This document shows, in pieces, positions 35,014 through 46,700 of a stretch of 64,000 nucleotides of DNA; positions within the stretch are counted from its first letter, which is position 1, and every line of letters begins with the position of its first letter. Source of the DNA: Leptasterias polaris (lineage: Eukaryota > Echinodermata > Asteroidea > Forcipulatida > Asteriidae). The notes beneath the pieces were generated by a model that saw nothing but the letters and a program-made list of their open reading frames with translations, did no database searches and was not told where the DNA came from. Both the position numbers and the translations under genes were made by a program. The stretch spans positions 496,001 through 560,000 of the forward strand of contig JAZGTN010000006.1 in NCBI GenBank assembly GCA_037783415.1. The letters are read 5' to 3'.

Positions 35014-35102
35014 GCCGCGCCCCTCCAGTGCGTACTTCACTCATTTGCGCGCGTTTGTGCGTGAGTTCCCTATCTTGCGCCTACGGCGCTATACGATCTT
35101 TG
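35014..35102 (-). repeat. Right terminal inverted repeat of the P element
   Basis: The outer 51 bp mirror 28601-28651 exactly. Further in, the blocks GTGCGTACTTCA and CTAAAATGGCGGCC mirror the left end after a 12-bp segment unique to this side. Confidence 0.9.
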
Positions 35103-35110
35103 GTTTTGAC
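35103..35110. repeat. Right 8-bp target-site duplication of the P element
   Basis: GTTTTGAC exactly repeats 28593-28600, so the empty site would read CAGTTTTGACTGATAG. Confidence 0.92.
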
Positions 35111-36335
35111 TGATAGCTTTCAAATCCAGAACAAACCACACACACACTCTGGGAATGAGTCAGTGCTCATTGTAAGTGTTCAACACCAACCACACAGGCA
35201 AGCGAAAACTATATCTGCAATAGACTCTTGAAATCGAACAAAGACTGCATTTGTTTATAAAATATCAAATTTTCTTACAAAGTTTTAGTACAAAATTCAT
35301 TTGTTAAAACTAACATTGAAACAAAATTAAAACTTAAATGATTACAAGTCAGTCATGAGCTGTTTCAATTTTCTGGTGCGCTGGCACCATGGCGGTGTAC
35401 ACGTGCATGCTTTTCCTTCTTTGGCATGATTGGATGTATGTTTTGTTTAGAACAACTCCACTGTGTTTCTGTTTTCCTTTATCTAACATGAACATCAGCT
35501 ACATGTACATGTACAATGTAAGTTACTTTTGTGTAACGGCTCAGCATACTGTAAAAGTGCAACTTAACCATTGGGGATACCAAGCTGCTGTTATTCAGTT
35601 TTTTTTTTTTTTTATGGTTTTTTCCCCCCTTTTTGAATGTTTTCATTTTCTATCCTGTATCCAAAATGAATTTGAAATCATTTGGGTACATGTCTGAACA
35701 CGTCGTGAATCCCACCGGTACTCGGTGTTCCATTTCCAATTCCCCCCCCCCCTTCCCAACTTCAAAATGCCAAAAAACTGCTCCTTACCTCCAGCTTTTT
35801 AGACCGTTTCCATGGCAACCAGAAAGGCCCTCGAGATGCCTTGGCACTTGTCCAAATACAGCACTTGGGAGTTCCAAACGGCATTTCTCCCCCCCCCCCT
35901 ACTGTATAATCGTAGTCAGAAGCTACTTGTTAAACGCGTATATTGTGTGTCCCAGTTTTCTATCTTTTCTTCTCCTTTTTATTTAAATTTTTTCTTCAAA
36001 TGTGCCACTTACATGGTTAATGTACACAGGCAGGATGTGCTCACATTTTTCCTTTGTTGACATAAGTTGCATTATTTGCTGTTTAAAGTACATTTGTACA
36101 AGTGTAAGTTAACCCGAAACGTGTGGATGCACAAAACATGTATTTCAGTGCATGTACAATGCATGCTATACGTATACATGTTCGTGTACAATTCACGTAC
36201 AGTAAGTTGAGGCACATTGTACCTCAATGTTGTGTACATTGTACAGACCTGGATATCTGAACAGTTACGGATCATAATGTAGAAGTGTAGACTTAAATAC
36301 AAAACTTGCACTCAAAAGTCACACAAAATAATATG
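35111..36335. other. Gene-free stretch
   Basis: Overlapping open frames at 35389-36060 are chance frames across T- and C-runs (35601-35615, 35743-35752, 35890-35899). Palindromic TACATGTACATGTACA-type words occur at 35501-35516. Confidence 0.5.
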
Positions 36336-36344
36336 CAATGATTT

Positions 36345-36475
36345 TGGGTTGAACAAAGAAAAATTGACTAGAGCGGGATTTGAACCAACGACCTCCAGTT
36401 TAACATGCCGGCACTCTACCAACTGAGCTATCTAGCCCTATGTTGGCGGTTTCCCTATTTTGTCAATATCTTTGC
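36345..36475 (-). repeat. tRNA-like unit inside an inverted repeat (family D)
   Basis: The arms GAACAAAGAAAAATTGAC and GTCAATATCTTTGCAC enclose a minus-strand 72-nt tRNA-like segment (36437 down to 36366). It has the acceptor pair GGCTAGA/TCTAGTC, D arm AGCTCAGTTGGTAGAG, a loop ATGTTAA (anticodon GTT with U33) and B box GGTTCAAATCCC. This copy lacks the long body seen after 12782 and 27534, so it is close to the minimal unit. Confidence 0.75.
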
Positions 36476-36798
36476 ACTTAGAAATGTAACTTCTTGCCAC
36501 AAGTCTGTAATTGTTCATACTGTAAAGGAAAACCAAAAAAAAATTACAAATTGTTAATACTCTTAATATGTGATTTATATGTATCTATTTTCCATTGTTT
36601 GGGAATGTACAATGTACATGTAGCTGTACCATATAGGGACTACATGTACCATCATAATAATGACGTCTTCAATACCGCTGGTATCCACAAAAAGTACTCA
36701 TGACACTTGCCCCAATAATAAAGTTCCTCCATGGATGCCTTCCATTGGTGCAAATGCAAGAAAAGGTGAAAGCATTAAAAGAGCAGCCAGATATTGAA

Positions 36799-36930
36799 CT
36801 GTAATCCAAACTCTTTATGGAATCAGGTGAAATGTTCATTAAAAAGATGTGTCTTCAAAAAGATGTGTCTGTAATCCAAACTCTTTATGGAATCAGGTGA
36901 AATGTTCATTAAAAAGATGTGTCTTCAAGG
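36799..36930. repeat. Two-copy 70-bp tandem duplication
   Basis: The segment beginning CTGTAATCCAAACTCTTTAT at 36799 repeats at 36869 with a period of 70 bp and no obvious mismatch over the shared part. The inner AAAAAGATGTGTCTTCA word is itself partly duplicated. Confidence 0.88.
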
Positions 36931-37352
36931 CTGTTTTGAAAATGTCTGTTGTCCATGTGCATTACCATGACACCATCAGTTGGATGCATTAGAAAAATAC
37001 ATGATGTGCTATACATGTGTACATCATCATTCAGTGTGTGTGGAATTTTAATAAGGTGGCAAACTCAATAATGGCCTTGTTGTTGAAGTGGTCTCAGTTT
37101 TATGGTTGTCTCATTTTGTTGTCTTGTCAGCTTGGCCTCAATAAACTACTGATGTTGAAGTGGCCTTGATGCATATTTGGTGTTTTTATGGCTGTGTGAT
37201 ATGTACTTCTTGTACTTTTGTGCTGGTTGATTCTATGGAGAGATGGCCTTATCGGACGTTTCTTCTGTTAAGAAACTGTTAGGCCGGGAATGGATGTGTG
37301 AGTAGAGTTGTGTGTTGGTTCTCGTCTGTGCTTTGAGGGTTTTTTCTTCAGG

Positions 37353-37366
37353 CCCCCCCCCCCCCC
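37353..37366 (+). repeat. Poly-C run of 14
   Basis: Uninterrupted C homopolymer. Confidence 0.95.
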
Positions 37367-37724
37367 TGGTTTTCCTCCCTCCGGGAAAAACTAAGATACT
37401 TTCGATCACTGACAGGGGACCAGTTAGTATCCTATCATATCTACATAGTTACAGTTTTGGTGTTATCGTGGGTGTTTTCAGTGGTAACTTGTTTCTGCAG
37501 AGGTATTCTTCCATTGTGGCAACCATAACCATGACTGGTGTGACAAACAGGGATAATAATGTTGTAAAGCGCCTTGATCTAGCTATGGGATATGTGCACT
37601 ACATAACAACCAATTATCATAATCATTAGGATAAAGCTTATAAATTCTTTTTTTTTTTCCTGTAATACTATCCTTTTGCAATGGTGTCAAGAATTAAACT
37701 TTTTTGTGCACAATACTTTCATTA

Positions 37725-38116
37725 GGCCAAGTAAAAAAAAATACCAGTTGATCGTCCCCGCCCGCATCCTTTTTTGAGGCCGCATCCTTTTTTCTTTTTT
37801 TCTTTTTTTTTCTTCGATTTTTCAAAAAATAAAATAAAATGTTTGTATTTTTAATCCACCCTTGACATATATATTTTAATTTTTGACGTAAACTTACCTC
37901 ATGCAACAAATAGATATAAAGAAAGTTTGCGGTGATTTCAAACTGAATAATTGGTGGCCTGTTTGAATTGAAATACTTGGCGGCCACCTTGGAAAAAAAA
38001 TAATAAATAAAAAACAATAGGTTTTCGGCTGCTAGCCGAACACCTAATAAAAAGGCCCTCATCCTCTTTTTGGAAAAATCAGGACGATCAACTGGTATTT
38101 TTTTTATTATTTGGCC
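37725..38116. mobile_element. PIF/Harbinger-like MITE, 392 bp
   Basis: The terminal inverted repeats start with GGCCAA and include an A-run followed by TACCAGTTGATCGTCC on the left, mirrored by GGACGATCAACTGGTA on the right. TTA flanks both ends (37722-37724 and 38117-38119). A 3-bp TTA/TAA duplication with GGC-type termini fits the PIF/Harbinger superfamily. The interior is T-rich and non-coding. Older relatives lie at 7279-7573 and 34653-34897. Confidence 0.8.
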
Positions 38117-38119
38117 TTA

Positions 38120-40203
38120 CATGTACATGTACAACAAAGTGCATACACGTATTCATTCAACCTGTTTACATGTAGTGTGCAACCTTGCTGTAAGATTTAT
38201 TCTAGCGGATCATTTTAAACATTTTTTTTTCTTTTTTGGGCTGTGCATAATATTCTCCAACAATCTGAATCATCTTTTGCTTAACCCCCATATGCGCATG
38301 CAAGCATGAAATGTGTATGCCCCGCTTTATGTGTCCATGCAGCCAGTCCTGAAATGTAGAAGTGTACCCAGCCTTTGTTGCGGCCAAACTGCCAATTAAA
38401 TGTTCCTTTCAGGGGAGTTAAAAATTCGCACCTGGCTGGTCGCTAGAGGCCTGTTTATTTACCGGGTCCTGGTAGGATCCCGTGAAGCGGAGATCAGAAT
38501 CTGCCAATCATACACCTTGTTAACTATTCGGGCCAAGGTTGAGTATCTTGACCTTTTACTTTTTAGTGGGTTTTAGAAAACAGCTTTTCACTTTTTAATG
38601 ATGTTTACAGTTTCTCTTTGGTGAAGATCCAGATATTTGTGAGGGTCTGGTAAATTTGTTTAGAATTGGAGAACAACAGTTACTAATGTGTTTATGCAGA
38701 CATGACTTGGTTAAGCAAAAATGTAGTTTGTGAAATTTTCTTGTACAAGCACAAACATGCATTCAAATGTCAGGCAATATATTCTTCCCACTTTTGTCCG
38801 ATTTCTAATTTTTTTGTTTGCACTCAGAAAGATCAGCAAAATTGTTTTAAATATCTTGGATACTCCTTCTTTGCCAAAGCCAAATATCATGCCTGAAATG
38901 TACCAAAAGGTACATGTATCAAGATGTACTTTTAGCTACAAAAGGAATAGCACATTTGTTTATTTCAATATTTTTTTGAAGGTCACCCATGCTTTCAAAT
39001 TGTTAATAAATAAACAGTGAGTTACGTTTTTTTAATACACAATTTACAGTGCACCAAAACAGGGTACACTTTTGGTAATTGTTAAAGACCAGTATCCTCA
39101 CTTGGTGTATCCCAACATTATGCAGAAAATACAAAAAAATGTGAAAATTAGGGCTCAATTGGTCATCGAAGTTGCCAGAAAATAACGAATGAAAAAACCA
39201 ACCTTGTCGCAAATAATTGTGTGCTTTCAGATGCCTAAGAGTGAACAAATTACCTCTTTGTGTAAAATTACATTACTTCAAAGGAGGTCAATTAACAAAT
39301 GTTTTATAACATCAACAGCTCTCCGGGTGCTCTTTACCAAGTAAGTATTTATGGTCATTAATTCGAGTGGAGTAATTACCAAAAGTACACCCTGCCTTTA
39401 AAGACATGCGTAGTGTTTTGATGCGGTGGTGCAATTTGGCATCTCCCACCCTCCCCATCCATGCGCATTTAGCAAGTGGCTTTGAGCAATAATCAGAAGT
39501 GACAGTATTTTGAGATACAATTTTTTCCCTACATGATTCATCTCAGGGTTGATAGAGTTTGTACAGGGATCTCGCTGTCAGGTGGTACATGTTGTGTGTA
39601 CGTACGTCACCATGTTGTCTGCAACCTGTCCCAATCGAGCCACATATATATCTGGGCATGCCCTGTTTATGAGGCCAAGTCTCGGCCTTCCGACCATCAA
39701 AATTGACTCATTCAGAAAAAGATAACTCCATTTTTTCCCACAACACTATAAAAGAGGGAAAGGAACAGCTACAAGTACTTACATGTAAACATAATTCAAA
39801 ACTCTCAAGAGAAAAAAACTACAAAAACAGACATCATCATACATATGTATTTGTCCATTCCCCACAAAAACTATTCTTACACTTGCTGTGTCTTACTTTT
39901 TAACTTTTTAACTCAAGCTGATGGAATTAAATTGACCATATTTTTAACTGTATTGAGGGCGCTTTCTATGGTGCAGTTTCGTTGCATCACAGTTTTATAT
40001 CTTATTTTGTAAGCCTGGATCTTTTTTAGCTTGTATTGGCAAATGAATAATAATTATAATGACAAAAATAAAAGAAACCCAGTCGCTTTACTTAATTTGC
40101 ATCACGCAAATTTGGTTCAGACACGCCCTCGCTCTGGGAAAAACACTGCGAATTAGAACATCAATCAATGGATAAGAAATCAAAATATATTTGTTCATGA
40201 ACC
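38120..40203. other. Gene-free stretch
   Basis: Frames at 38702-39248 show no domain or splice context. I see no gene or recognised repeat. Confidence 0.5.
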
Positions 40204-40418
40204 AGAGCTGCAAACTTTCAATGACTCTGCAGGAAGTTCCCTGAAAATAAACCAATCTTTCCATTTTATCATGATTATGATGAACAAATTAGAAAAACTC
40301 CCTAACTATGGAAGCTTTCCCCGTATTACACATTGTATGTTGAATGTAATTCTAAATATCCCACTGATTGTTGTACAAAAATCTCCCTGATAGCACGAAG
40401 CAAATGTTGTCAGCTCTG
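40204..40418. mobile_element. MITE family F, 215 bp
   Basis: The ends AGAGCTGCAAACTTTC and GTTGTCAGCTCT are imperfect inverted repeats. Internal GAAGTTCCCTGAAAATAAAC, AAAAACTCCCT and AAATCTCCCTGAT words match the larger copy at 57844-58367. Confidence 0.75.
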
Positions 40419-41136
40419 ATGTACATCTTCCTCCTTCGCATCTTATCTATTTTGCCGATGAAAGTGTACGTTTGCAGCATCATGTATCAGTGCACAACCT
40501 GTTGAAGCACAGATCGCAACACGAGGGACGCTGTGCTCCATTAAGCAAAGTAGCTGCTGTCCCAACTGCTTGCAGTCAGAGCAATGGCTAGCATGCACTG
40601 TCATTTCTCTATGATTCAACCCATCTTCCTTGTCACTGAGGACAAATTCCATTCTCACAATGTACAGGCTTTAACATACAGTACATGCAGATGTGTATGT
40701 TGTGTCTGACTACTGACTTCTGTACTGGACCAGGTTTACTTGGTAAAAGTTCAATCAGGGTTCTCCCCAGCATTTTTCAAAACTGGGGGCATTCTGGACT
40801 CGAAGTTTGGCCCAAGCACGCTGAATTGAAACGAGGTCCTGAATTGAAAACCATCTTTTTACTTAGTGTCTATCTTTGGGTTTAAAAGCCCTTCTATGCA
40901 ATCTGGGGGCATTCTAAGTGTAACAAAAATGATTGAATGGAAAATATAGAATAGAAGTTTTAAAAAGGAGGAAAAAACAATCATGGTGAAGTATATTGGT
41001 TTTTTTGTTTTTTTAATTTTTCATACTATTCTGTGCTGTATTTGTAGTTTGTTTTGTTATCTCTGCCCGGCAGAGATATTGTCCTTGTGCTGGATATTCT
41101 TCTTCTTCTCCTTCTTCTTCAGTCAGGCCGTTTCAG

Positions 41137-41292
41137 TCAGGCCGTTTACGAAACCACGGCCTGGGCCATGGGCTTGGGCTTGGGCTTAGGCTCCGTCAGT
41201 TATACGCGTGCTTTCCGCCGTTCGGGGCTTCAAACAGGCAGACAGAGCCCAAGCCGGAGTGCAAGCTCAAGTCGTGGTTTTGTAAACGGCCA
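41137..41292. mobile_element. Palindromic GC-rich element, about 155 bp
   Basis: The left GGCCGTTTACGAAACCACGG and right CGTGGTTTTGTAAACGGCC are inverted copies. The inner GGGCTTGGGCTTGGGC and GAGCCCAAGCCGG also pair, so the segment can fold into a long hairpin. The open frames across it (41054-41476) are explained by this repeat rather than by a gene. A (CTT)n tract precedes it at 41098-41121. Confidence 0.7.
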
Positions 41293-42394
41293 CAATTGGA
41301 ACAAAAAATGGTACCCAGATGTCGGGCCGTACTTGAAACAACCGACAACTGGCGACAACAACACGCACATTATTAGTCTGGCTCTCTCCTCCATGTTCCA
41401 TACAATAATAGGAAGGCGAGGAGGGAAACACACAACTCGTATTTTCCAGGGGCGGAAGACGCGTGGTCAAGTGTAATTTTAACCTCGTTTCTGTTATATT
41501 TCATTCAAATTTATAACCTCGTACTCATAAACACATCGATGTCGCCACACAATTTGTTTCCCAATGTGCGTCGTCGACCGATCGTCAAATCACAAAGATT
41601 TCAGTGCAAAAGAAGTTATATAAAACCGATCCTCAAATTAAGAATCCATGAAAATTGCTGTTGATGAAAACACTATTATTATCGGCAGAAAAAACATCTT
41701 GAAAATGAGGTCGAACAACACACCAGGTAACTTTGTTGCCTATGTTTTTGTTAATGTTTTGTCTACACTGCAGTACAAAGCCTGTTTCAGACTGTAGCGC
41801 TGGCCCAAAATCCGGACACGGAGATTTTCGTTGCTGGAGAAAAAGCTTGTCTTTACGACCAACTATTTCTCATTTACTGACTAAACCGCTTTGATTTGCC
41901 CACAACCGCTACCACCTTTCTCTACACTAGATGTACAATATACAAAACTAATAAAATGTACTTTTTGTACTCAATTTTAACAAACCGACAAAACAAAACA
42001 CCTACAAAAAACATGACCTTATAGTCGAACATTTTCATGTAAAGTACAAATTATTTTCAACATAGCTTTTTATTATCAAGGCTAAGCCCTACCTCTAATT
42101 TCATAGAAACTATTTTGACATAATAAAACTGTGTAATAAAGATGACAACAAATAAACAATCGGCGCTCGTAAAATTCGTAGCAAGGGACCATGGTAATTT
42201 TTTTGTCTTGTGAAATTATACAACACCAACCCGTGCAAAATTATGCAGCCGCACCGCCCCCTTCCCAATCCCCCGCCCCCCGCTGGGCAGAGATACCCGT
42301 ATTTGCTCAAATACAGCTCCTGTACTTTCTAGTTTTGTTTGTGGGTGTATGTTTAATGTTTTGATGATGCACATGTACAGGATTAATATACATA

Positions 42395-42750
42395 ATAATA
42401 TGTGGGTTCGAGTCCCGGTCTTGACCGTTATGTCCTTAAGCAAGACACTTGACCGTTGTGTCCTCCAGCAAGACACTTGACCATTACTGCTACGTCCTTT
42501 GGATGGGAGATAAAGCTGTTAGTCCCGTGTGTTGTGTAATGCACGTAAAAGAACCCAGTTACACTTATCGCTTAAGAGAAGGGACTTGCCCCAGTGTTTC
42601 TGGCAGTGGCTGCTGAATTTGCTGCAGCACCTTGTGCTACATAAATGGATCTCATAGTTCAAAGGTTAAAAAACTTGTCTTGAAAAATAATATTAAGTGC
42701 TTTGAGACGCACGTAGATAAAGTGCTATAGAAAAACTAATTATTATTTTT
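42395..42750 (+). mobile_element. tRNA-derived SINE
   Basis: A degraded tRNA head with B box GGTTCGAGTCCCGG at 42404 is followed by a body in which GCAAGACACTTGACC occurs twice (42440 and 42469). The 3' tail AAAGTGCTATAGAAAAACTA ends in a (TTAT)n-like run, the form typical of SINEs that use LINE 3' ends. The plus-strand orientation is set by the tail. Confidence 0.75.
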
Positions 42751-43107
42751 ATCATTACTTAAATGCCACTCTTATTAGTGGCATGAGATTCGTTAATTCA
42801 TCCATGCATCATTCGTATAATGTACACAAATATTGTTTTACTGGTTAAAGAATAGTTGTACAGGGGGAAGAAAATTATTTCTGAAGAATCATTATTGAAT
42901 TTCTGGTTGATTTAAATTGTCTTCTGAACCATAAAAAAACCCTGTGGAGTATAATACGTTCCCAAACATACATGAGAATGAATATCAGCTGGGCCCGATG
43001 GTCAGCCACACGTTGAGTCTAAATTATGTGAAGCAGTGACTGCTCATAGTGTATGCACAGTATATTTTGAAATAGTGCCCTCGTGTTAAGATGCATACGG
43101 CCTGCAT

Positions 43108-43140
43108 GCTGTAGCGTGTGTGGGTGTGTGTGTGTGTGAC
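43108..43140 (+). repeat. (TG)n microsatellite
   Basis: Alternating GT/TG with one interruption, capable of length variation. Confidence 0.85.
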
Positions 43141-43439
43141 AGTTGAGTCAGTGCCAATGGTTGGAAGGTACATGTTCAGCAGTAGTAGTCACAAGTGCTG
43201 GATAAAGTGTAAATGGCTTGCACATGTATAACAAGTTTGGAAAATTAAAACATGCGCGTGTGCATCACCCTGCTCTGAAGTGAATAAGTGCCCGGGCCGG
43301 CCACCGCTCAACTTGTAACGTCAGCTACACAGGAAATTGTTTGGCATGATTTTTATTTTTGCGCTGCCCCCGGCCATAGCATATTGCTGATTACAATGCA
43401 ATGCATTTAGGCGTTAATGGAAGAAAAATGTGCTGAATA

Positions 43440-43711
43440 AGGCTACCAGGTCAGAGTGTTAAGTGCGTCGTTCGGGGGGATGGATTGAGTTTTGATTTTG
43501 GATTTGTGTGTGGGAATGGAAGTCGGAGCAGACAAGGGGTGGATTGTGTGAGTGACAGCATAGCCGCTGACAGGTGTCTTGTGTGAGGGGATCGTCTGAA
43601 AGAGGGGGAAAAAAAAGAGAGACAACTTTGCTGAATTACTGAAGACAGTGTATACTGATAGCGATTGTGTAATCTTCAAGTTGGTTGTTGTTTCGATACG
43701 GTTTCCGAAAG
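43440..43711 (+). promoter_or_regulatory. Candidate 5' untranslated exon ending at a strong donor
   Basis: The segment is G-rich and repeat-free and ends in CCGAAAG before GTAAGAATT, a near-consensus splice donor at 43712. It contains no long open frame. It lies 11 kb upstream of the receptor coding exons on the same strand, so it could be the receptor's 5' leader exon. That link is inferred from position and the donor only; the start of the exon is not known. Confidence 0.25.
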
Positions 43712-46700
43712 GTAAGAATTGTTTTTAAGTACACGTGTGCAATGAATGTACAACTTCTGTTGTCGTATGATTATTTCTTAATGTGTAGAACAATACGTTA
43801 GTTTCTGTAATCAAAACAGGCATGTTACTGTTTTAAAAAAAATTGTATGAATGGTTGGTACTTTGATATTGTGGTGTCATGTGGCGCTTGTACTTATACG
43901 CCAACACAAGGGTGGTCCATCTTCACATTGTCACTCATGCAGTGATATTTACAGTAATGAAAATTTTGATAATTAATGTCAGATTTGTATATATGGTTCT
44001 ATATGTGAAGGATAAACACTTTGTTATTTTAAGTACTTGCATGCGAGTGATTATTCATCATTAGTAATTTGACGTTTGTTCTGCGGTTGTGACCTGGTTG
44101 AGGATGTATGTACATGCACAGTACATGTTCATGCCATTATAATTTTCATGTACTGTTTAACTGTTCCATGACTAGTTACAGTGTACAACTTGCCAAGAAT
44201 GATTTGAACAGAAAAAAAACGCTTCCTACAGCCCGTTTGAAATCACCTGTTTGCTCACCCCCCTCTCACCCCCTACACAAATAACTTCCATCGTACCGGT
44301 GCCCAAGGCCCATAAAGGTCCCTTCCAAAACAACTTTTTTTTTTTGAGCATTTTTTAGCAGCTCTCCCAACATTTTCATAAGACCAGACCCCTAAAGAAA
44401 ACACTTTTTTTTTCTCTCCCTCTTTCTGTGGCTTTCCAACTGTCGGCAGAATTGCACAAATGCCCACATTTCCACATCCTATAGTTATCCAAAGCTCTGA
44501 GTATGTCTAGAGGTTTTATTCGGTGGGTCTCCCAGGTGCATGGACAATGCCCTCTCAGACCCCCTCAAGGGAAAGCGAAACCCTCCCATGCGTTTCAAGA
44601 CAGTTGGTGCTGAATAAACAAAATAAGGGTGCATTGATGGTGGTACCCCTGTCTCCTACTCACCCTCTCTGCCTTTTTTGTTTGTTTCCCCTTCTCCATC
44701 CTCCCCCTTTTTTTTGTGCACAGTAAGGTGAGAATGAAACCTTGGCGTGAACAATATAATTGAGTCAACCTTAAGAAACCCCATTGGAGTTTTTGTAGTG
44801 GTGGGATTACGTGAAACCGTAGCTGTTCACGTGAAAGGATGTTGCTTTACAACTTCGCACATGTAGGTTAATAACTGGGTAATTTAATATTTCCTTGCAC
44901 TTCTTTTTTGTGTGTGAGTTCTGAGCACTTTCTGTTTCTGGTGCACACAGTGTTTAAGATTCCATGCTGTGAACGTATATTTAACCCACTTTGGACTGGG
45001 AAAGTTTTAAGGCTTTGGTTGCGAGTGATAGTGGACACAATAGAGAAATTGGATCAAGCTTAAATAGGTTGTGTGGCTGTTCGCACAAAGACCCCACCTC
45101 CTAGAATTGAACAAGTGTTTATCTGCATGGAGCTGAACCACAATGTTTTCTAATTTTGGATTTGCAAAGTACGCTGTCCGTTAAAGTCCTCGTGCATTGC
45201 AAAGATGTGTCACCAACTTTGAAAAGAGTTACACAGCAATTTTGAACACTTCTTGTCATTTTTTTAATTTTTGTTATCTAGGGTTTAACAGTTTCTAACA
45301 ATTTGAAATCAGGTTGACCGATCGTTGAAGAATTTTCAGTGATCAAAACTTGCGAAAATATTATTGTGGCTTGAGTACAAATGAAAAAACACGGTGGACT
45401 TTTTTTGAAACACTGTAGAATAAGCCGACACTAGTCTTTGTGTCCAAACAGTTGATGTACAGCCTTTCTTGGCTTCAAGCGGAGACAAATGCATGAGGAA
45501 GCAGAACTAATTATGTGTGAAGATCGTAACCAACTTGATTTAAAACTGCATGAATGTCTAAAAAGATAGTATCGTGCCCCGTGGGCTGGTACGTGACCAA
45601 TTCATGAAAAATGTATCCATCACTACGAAGACATACCTCCAGAAATGGATTCATTACGAAATGTTCACAATCCAAATTCCACTTGACCTATTTCATATTG
45701 TCTCGATAGTGCACACTCAGGCAAGTGATGATAATAATTAAAGGCAGATGCCAGCACTGATAATGTTTCCCGCGTTGGGACTATCCGGGCAGAGGGATGG
45801 TAACACAATACCTCCGACGGCACTCAAATCAGCAGCGGCGATCCGTGCTTCAATCGCTCGGCCTGTGCGTTTAGAGCTCTGGTGCGTGACAAATGGCTAC
45901 GTTTCCTGCCCATTTCACATCGATGCAGAAAAATATTAACAGTGATAAGTCAAAAGTGATTCGCTAAAACTTGATCACATCAAATGTATGCTTCTTTATT
46001 GTCATTGTCGGTGGACAATTGACAGGTGATTTCTGGGTTTTTTTTCTTTCTACCTCGTGATTGGAGGGCGTCGTTAATTAGACGTGATGTCCAACCTGAT
46101 CATAACTTCGTTGATAAGTTATTGGTCACCGAGATGAGGCTGTCATCACATGTACTTTGAATTATGAGTCCTGTTAAGGGATATTGGATGAGACATCCAG
46201 AGAGGGGAAGATTCATCACAACATGACCCATCACCTAATATCATTATCTCAGAAATTTCCCCTGTGAAACAATTGAATTAAAGCTCATCATCGAGCCAAA
46301 GAGGTGTGTCTCGGTTTAAAATAAAATCAACTCAAGTCTGTTGATGGAAATGCATTCACTTCAAGCTACTGGTGTCCTAAAAGCTGTGCATGTATTGAAA
46401 GGTGATGCAAATTCTGTGTGATGAAGCTCCGTTCACTTTTTGTTACAAGCGAACACCTTCCTGAACGACAACCAAGGTATGAAGAACTGCTCTTATGCAT
46501 GCCTGATGACAAATTGAAGCACTTTTTACACTTGCAATACTTTGTACATATGGATGATAAATGGTTGGATGGTTTTATGTTATCGGATCTAGAACGGCCT
46601 CCATTGACCTGTTCCTTTACCTTAGTGATTTTCAAGAGGAAAGTGTTTTTCTTTTTGCAGGAATAGATGCCTATTTCCCATCATCAATTCCAATTTTCAA

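Larger units (their letters stand above)
28601..35102 (+). mobile_element. Complete P-superfamily DNA transposon, 6502 bp
   Basis: The element starts CAAAGATCGT and ends ACGATCTTTG, with terminal inverted repeats identical over the outer 51 bp and a flanking 8-bp duplication. It carries one gene, a THAP-domain transposase in three exons on the plus strand (29361-33621), and nothing else that looks coding. Long subterminal regions (28652-29360 and 33741-35051) hold short repeats that may bind transposase. P elements of Drosophila likewise begin with CA, make 8-bp duplications and encode an intron-split THAP transposase. Matching termini, exact duplication and an open reading frame without breaks point to recent insertion. 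Whether it is active today cannot be read from one copy. Confidence 0.93.

Noticed and set aside
41054..41476. A 140-codon open frame
   Set aside because: It crosses a palindromic repeat and a (CTT)n tract and has competing open frames on the other strand. The composition is explained by the hairpin element.
46418..46666. 82-codon frame MMKLRSLFVTSEH...
   Set aside because: It looks superficially protein-like, but has no family match I can name and overlaps another frame on each strand.
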